Part shown: in pieces, positions 12,469-13,927 of the stretch
Layout of the letters: the number at the start of each line of letters is the position of its first letter
Position numbering within the stretch: the stretch's first letter is position 1
Source: Bacteroidota bacterium
Lineage (GTDB): Bacteria; Bacteroidota; Bacteroidia; Bacteroidales; PXBB01
Length of the DNA stretch: 13,927 bases
Direction of reading: 5' to 3'
Assembly (NCBI GenBank): GCA_022708385.1
Contig: JAKIYU010000040.1
Span: 1 to 13,927 of the forward strand
The notes under the pieces: model-generated
Database searches by the model: none
What the model was told of the DNA's origin: nothing
Seen by the model: the letters and a program-made list of their open reading frames with translations, nothing else
Made by a program: the position numbers and the translations under genes

Positions 12469-13647
12469 GTGAAAATACTTTTCATGTTGTCGCGCGTTCC
12501 CTATCCGCTTATAAAAGGCGATAAGCTGAGAGCATACCATCACATCAGGGAACTGTCGCGCAAGCATGAAATTATACTTTGCGCCCTTTCAGACGAAACA
12601 CCCCACCCGCAGGCTCTCAGCGAGCTTGAAAAATATTGTTCGCAGGTGCATATTTTCAGGTTAAGTAAGACGCGAATTTTTTTGGGGCTTGTACAGGCCT
12701 TTTTTAATAGGAAGCCGCTTCAGGTGGGTTATTTTTGCGACAGCAAAATAAAAAACAGGGTAAAACAAATTATAGATGCAGTTAAACCTGAACACATTTT
12801 TTGCCAGCTAATACGAGTTTCGGAATATGTAAAAGAGTACAACATCCCCAAGACACTCGACTACCAGGATGTCTTTTCGAAAGGTGTGGGGCGCAGAATA
12901 AAGACTGTGCCATACATTTTAAAGCCTTTATTTGGTATGGAGTACAGGCGTTTGCTGCGTTATGAACGTGAAATTTTCGGCTGTTTCAACCATAAAATCA
13001 TTATATCGAAACCAGACAGAGACCTGATACCCCATAAAGACAACCAGCTAATACACGTGGTGCCAAACGGAGTCGATCTCGCATATTTCAGTCCGCGCAC
13101 AGCCGAAAAGGAATACGACCTGGTATTTACAGGCAACATGGCTTATCCGCCTAACGTAAATGCCGTTATGTTCCTTGTCAAAGAAATACTGCCCCAGCTC
13201 CGAAAGCACAAGCCAGAAATAAAGATACTTATTGCCGGGGCTCACCCTGTTCGCCCCATCCGTTGCCTGCAATCGGAAAATGTTCATGTAACAGGCTGGG
13301 TGGAAGATTTGAGGGACTGCTATGCACGCTCTAAAATATTTATAGCCCCTATGCAGATAGGCACAGGTTTACAGAATAAGCTCCTTGAGGCCATGGCCAT
13401 GCAACTGCCCTGTGTATCTTCCGACCTGGCCAACAGGGCACTCTGTGCTCAGAATGGGCGGGAAATACTTCTGGGATTTGAACCCGAAGAATATGTCGGG
13501 CACATACTGAACCTGCTCAACGACAATGCTTTTGCCGATGAAATTGCCCGTAACGGCAGCCGCTTTGTAAAGGAAAATTATAATTGGGAAAGCCTTACGA
13601 CGCAACTCGACCAAATTATCACGGGTTGTGATAAGGCAAATTTCTGA
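12469..13647 (+). CDS. GT4-family glycosyltransferase (Stp1-like)
   Basis: A 392-residue GT-B fold glycosyltransferase. The N-domain opens with KILFMLSRVPYPLIKGDKLRAYHHIRELS (2-30), the acceptor-side loop typical of the sugar transferases linked to PEP-CTERM/EpsH exopolysaccharide loci, which have many Bacteroidota relatives. The donor-binding domain shows VVPNGVDLAYFSP (197-209), the strand-loop YDLVFTGNMAYPPNV (216-230), VTGWVEDLRDCYARSKIFIAPMQIGTGLQNKLLEAMAM (274-311), where Glu308 lies in the E-x7-E-like segment contacting the nucleotide sugar, and PCVSS. The start is GTG; it gives the canonical MKILF beginning and no nearer ATG does so. No membrane segment is evident, so it should act at the cytoplasmic face of the membrane. 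No polymerase or flippase gene is beside it. Its end overlaps rlmH on the opposite strand by 29 bp. Sugar and acceptor are unknown. Confidence 0.9.
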   Translation: MKILFMLSRVPYPLIKGDKLRAYHHIRELSRKHEIILCALSDETPHPQALSELEKYCSQVHIFRLSKTRIFLGLVQAFFNRKPLQVGYFCDSKIKNRVKQIIDAVKPEHIFCQLIRVSEYVKEYNIPKTLDYQDVFSKGVGRRIKTVPYILKPLFGMEYRRLLRYEREIFGCFNHKIIISKPDRDLIPHKDNQLIHVVPNGVDLAYFSPRTAEKEYDLVFTGNMAYPPNVNAVMFLVKEILPQLRKHKPEIKILIAGAHPVRPIRCLQSENVHVTGWVEDLRDCYARSKIFIAPMQIGTGLQNKLLEAMAMQLPCVSSDLANRALCAQNGREILLGFEPEEYVGHILNLLNDNAFADEIARNGSRFVKENYNWESLTTQLDQIITGCDKANF

Positions 13648-13927
13648 TAATGGCAAGCCCTCTGTAAAGTTGTTCCACAAATATCAAACGCACCATCTGG
13701 TGTGTAAAAGTCATTTTCGACAAAGCTATTTTGTGGTGGGCCAGTTCATAAATTTTTTCCGAAAAACCATAAGCTCCGCCCACTACAAACACCAGATTTT
13801 TAACGCTTTGCACAGAACATGATTCAATAAATGAGGCAAATTCTTTTGAAGTAAGGTTCCTTCCTTTTTCATCAAGCAGCACTACAATGTCACTCTGTTG
13901 AAGGTGTTTGAGAAGCACTTCGGCTTC
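13619..13927 (-). CDS. rlmH: 23S rRNA (pseudouridine1915-N3)-methyltransferase, C-terminal part
   Basis: The last 102 codons of a minus-strand gene whose start lies beyond the window edge; the frame is open from 13927 (E-A-E-V-L-L-K...) to TGA at 13621-13619. VVLLDEKGRNLTSKEFASFI, then LVFVVGGAYGFSE and the C-terminal EQLYRGLAIIRNLPYHNP match RlmH, the SPOUT-fold enzyme that uses S-adenosylmethionine to methylate pseudouridine 1915 in helix 69 of 23S rRNA on assembled ribosomes. The GGAYGF loop and the C-terminal R-x-x-x-YH form the knotted cofactor site. Full-length RlmH is about 155-160 residues, so roughly 55 residues are missing. The GTG at 13918-13916 is an internal valine codon, not the start. 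It converges with the glycosyltransferase gene, overlapping it by 29 bp. Confidence 0.93.
   Translation of the reverse strand, partial: EAEVLLKHLQQSDIVVLLDEKGRNLTSKEFASFIESCSVQSVKNLVFVVGGAYGFSEKIYELAHHKIALSKMTFTHQMVRLIFVEQLYRGLAIIRNLPYHNP

Overview
The window looks like a chromosomal stretch from a member of the Bacteroidota, most likely an environmental Bacteroidales-type anaerobe or a relative. The evidence is a PorP/SprF-family type IX secretion protein next to a CHU_C-type (gliding-motility C-terminal) lipoprotein, several promoters of the Bacteroidota form TAnnTTTG with TTG about 19-20 bp upstream, little sign of Shine-Dalgarno sequences, and GC-moderate genes set in very AT-rich spacers. 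Eleven genes are supported; the first and last are cut by the window edges. No RNA gene, transposase or CRISPR array was found.

Layout. (1) 3-2030, plus strand: the tail of a MurG-like glycosyltransferase, a small GtrA-family membrane protein and a radical SAM protein with an N-terminal twitch/SPASM-like cysteine set, packed as an operon (14 and 4 bp gaps). (2) 2031-2466: spacer with two hairpins, a 146-bp nested inverted-repeat element and a 14-bp iteron array leading into (3) an AT-rich, solitary AAA+ ATPase (2467-3603). (4) glyA (3672-4952). (5) 4953-5585: a 633-bp gene-free stretch built almost entirely of back-to-back hairpins followed by three 19-bp repeats spaced exactly 32 bp apart. 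(6) 5586-6992, minus: porP/sprF-like gene followed by the small lipoprotein gene. (7) 6993-7325: a promoter embedded in an inverted repeat, then simple and dispersed-type repeats. (8) ahcY (minus) and udk (plus), divergent, with promoters that abut. (9) 9600-12393, minus: a TolC-family outer-membrane protein gene followed by a lone M16 zinc peptidase gene. (10) 12469-13927: a GT4 glycosyltransferase (plus) that converges on, and overlaps by 29 bp, the end of rlmH (minus).

How the genes fit together. GlyA (one-carbon supply), AhcY (clearance of S-adenosylhomocysteine) and RlmH (a SAM-dependent rRNA methylase) are ordinary housekeeping functions of the methyl cycle but are not co-transcribed here. 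The first operon and the GT4 gene point to cell-surface glycan work, and PorP plus the lipoprotein, and TolC plus the peptidase, to envelope export. The parts least explained by known genes are the two repeat-rich spacers on either side of the ATPase-glyA segment. They share an end sequence (GAGRCTGTCTCAAAA). The ATPase with its iterons and the hairpin train at 4981-5430 are the best candidates for something not yet described.
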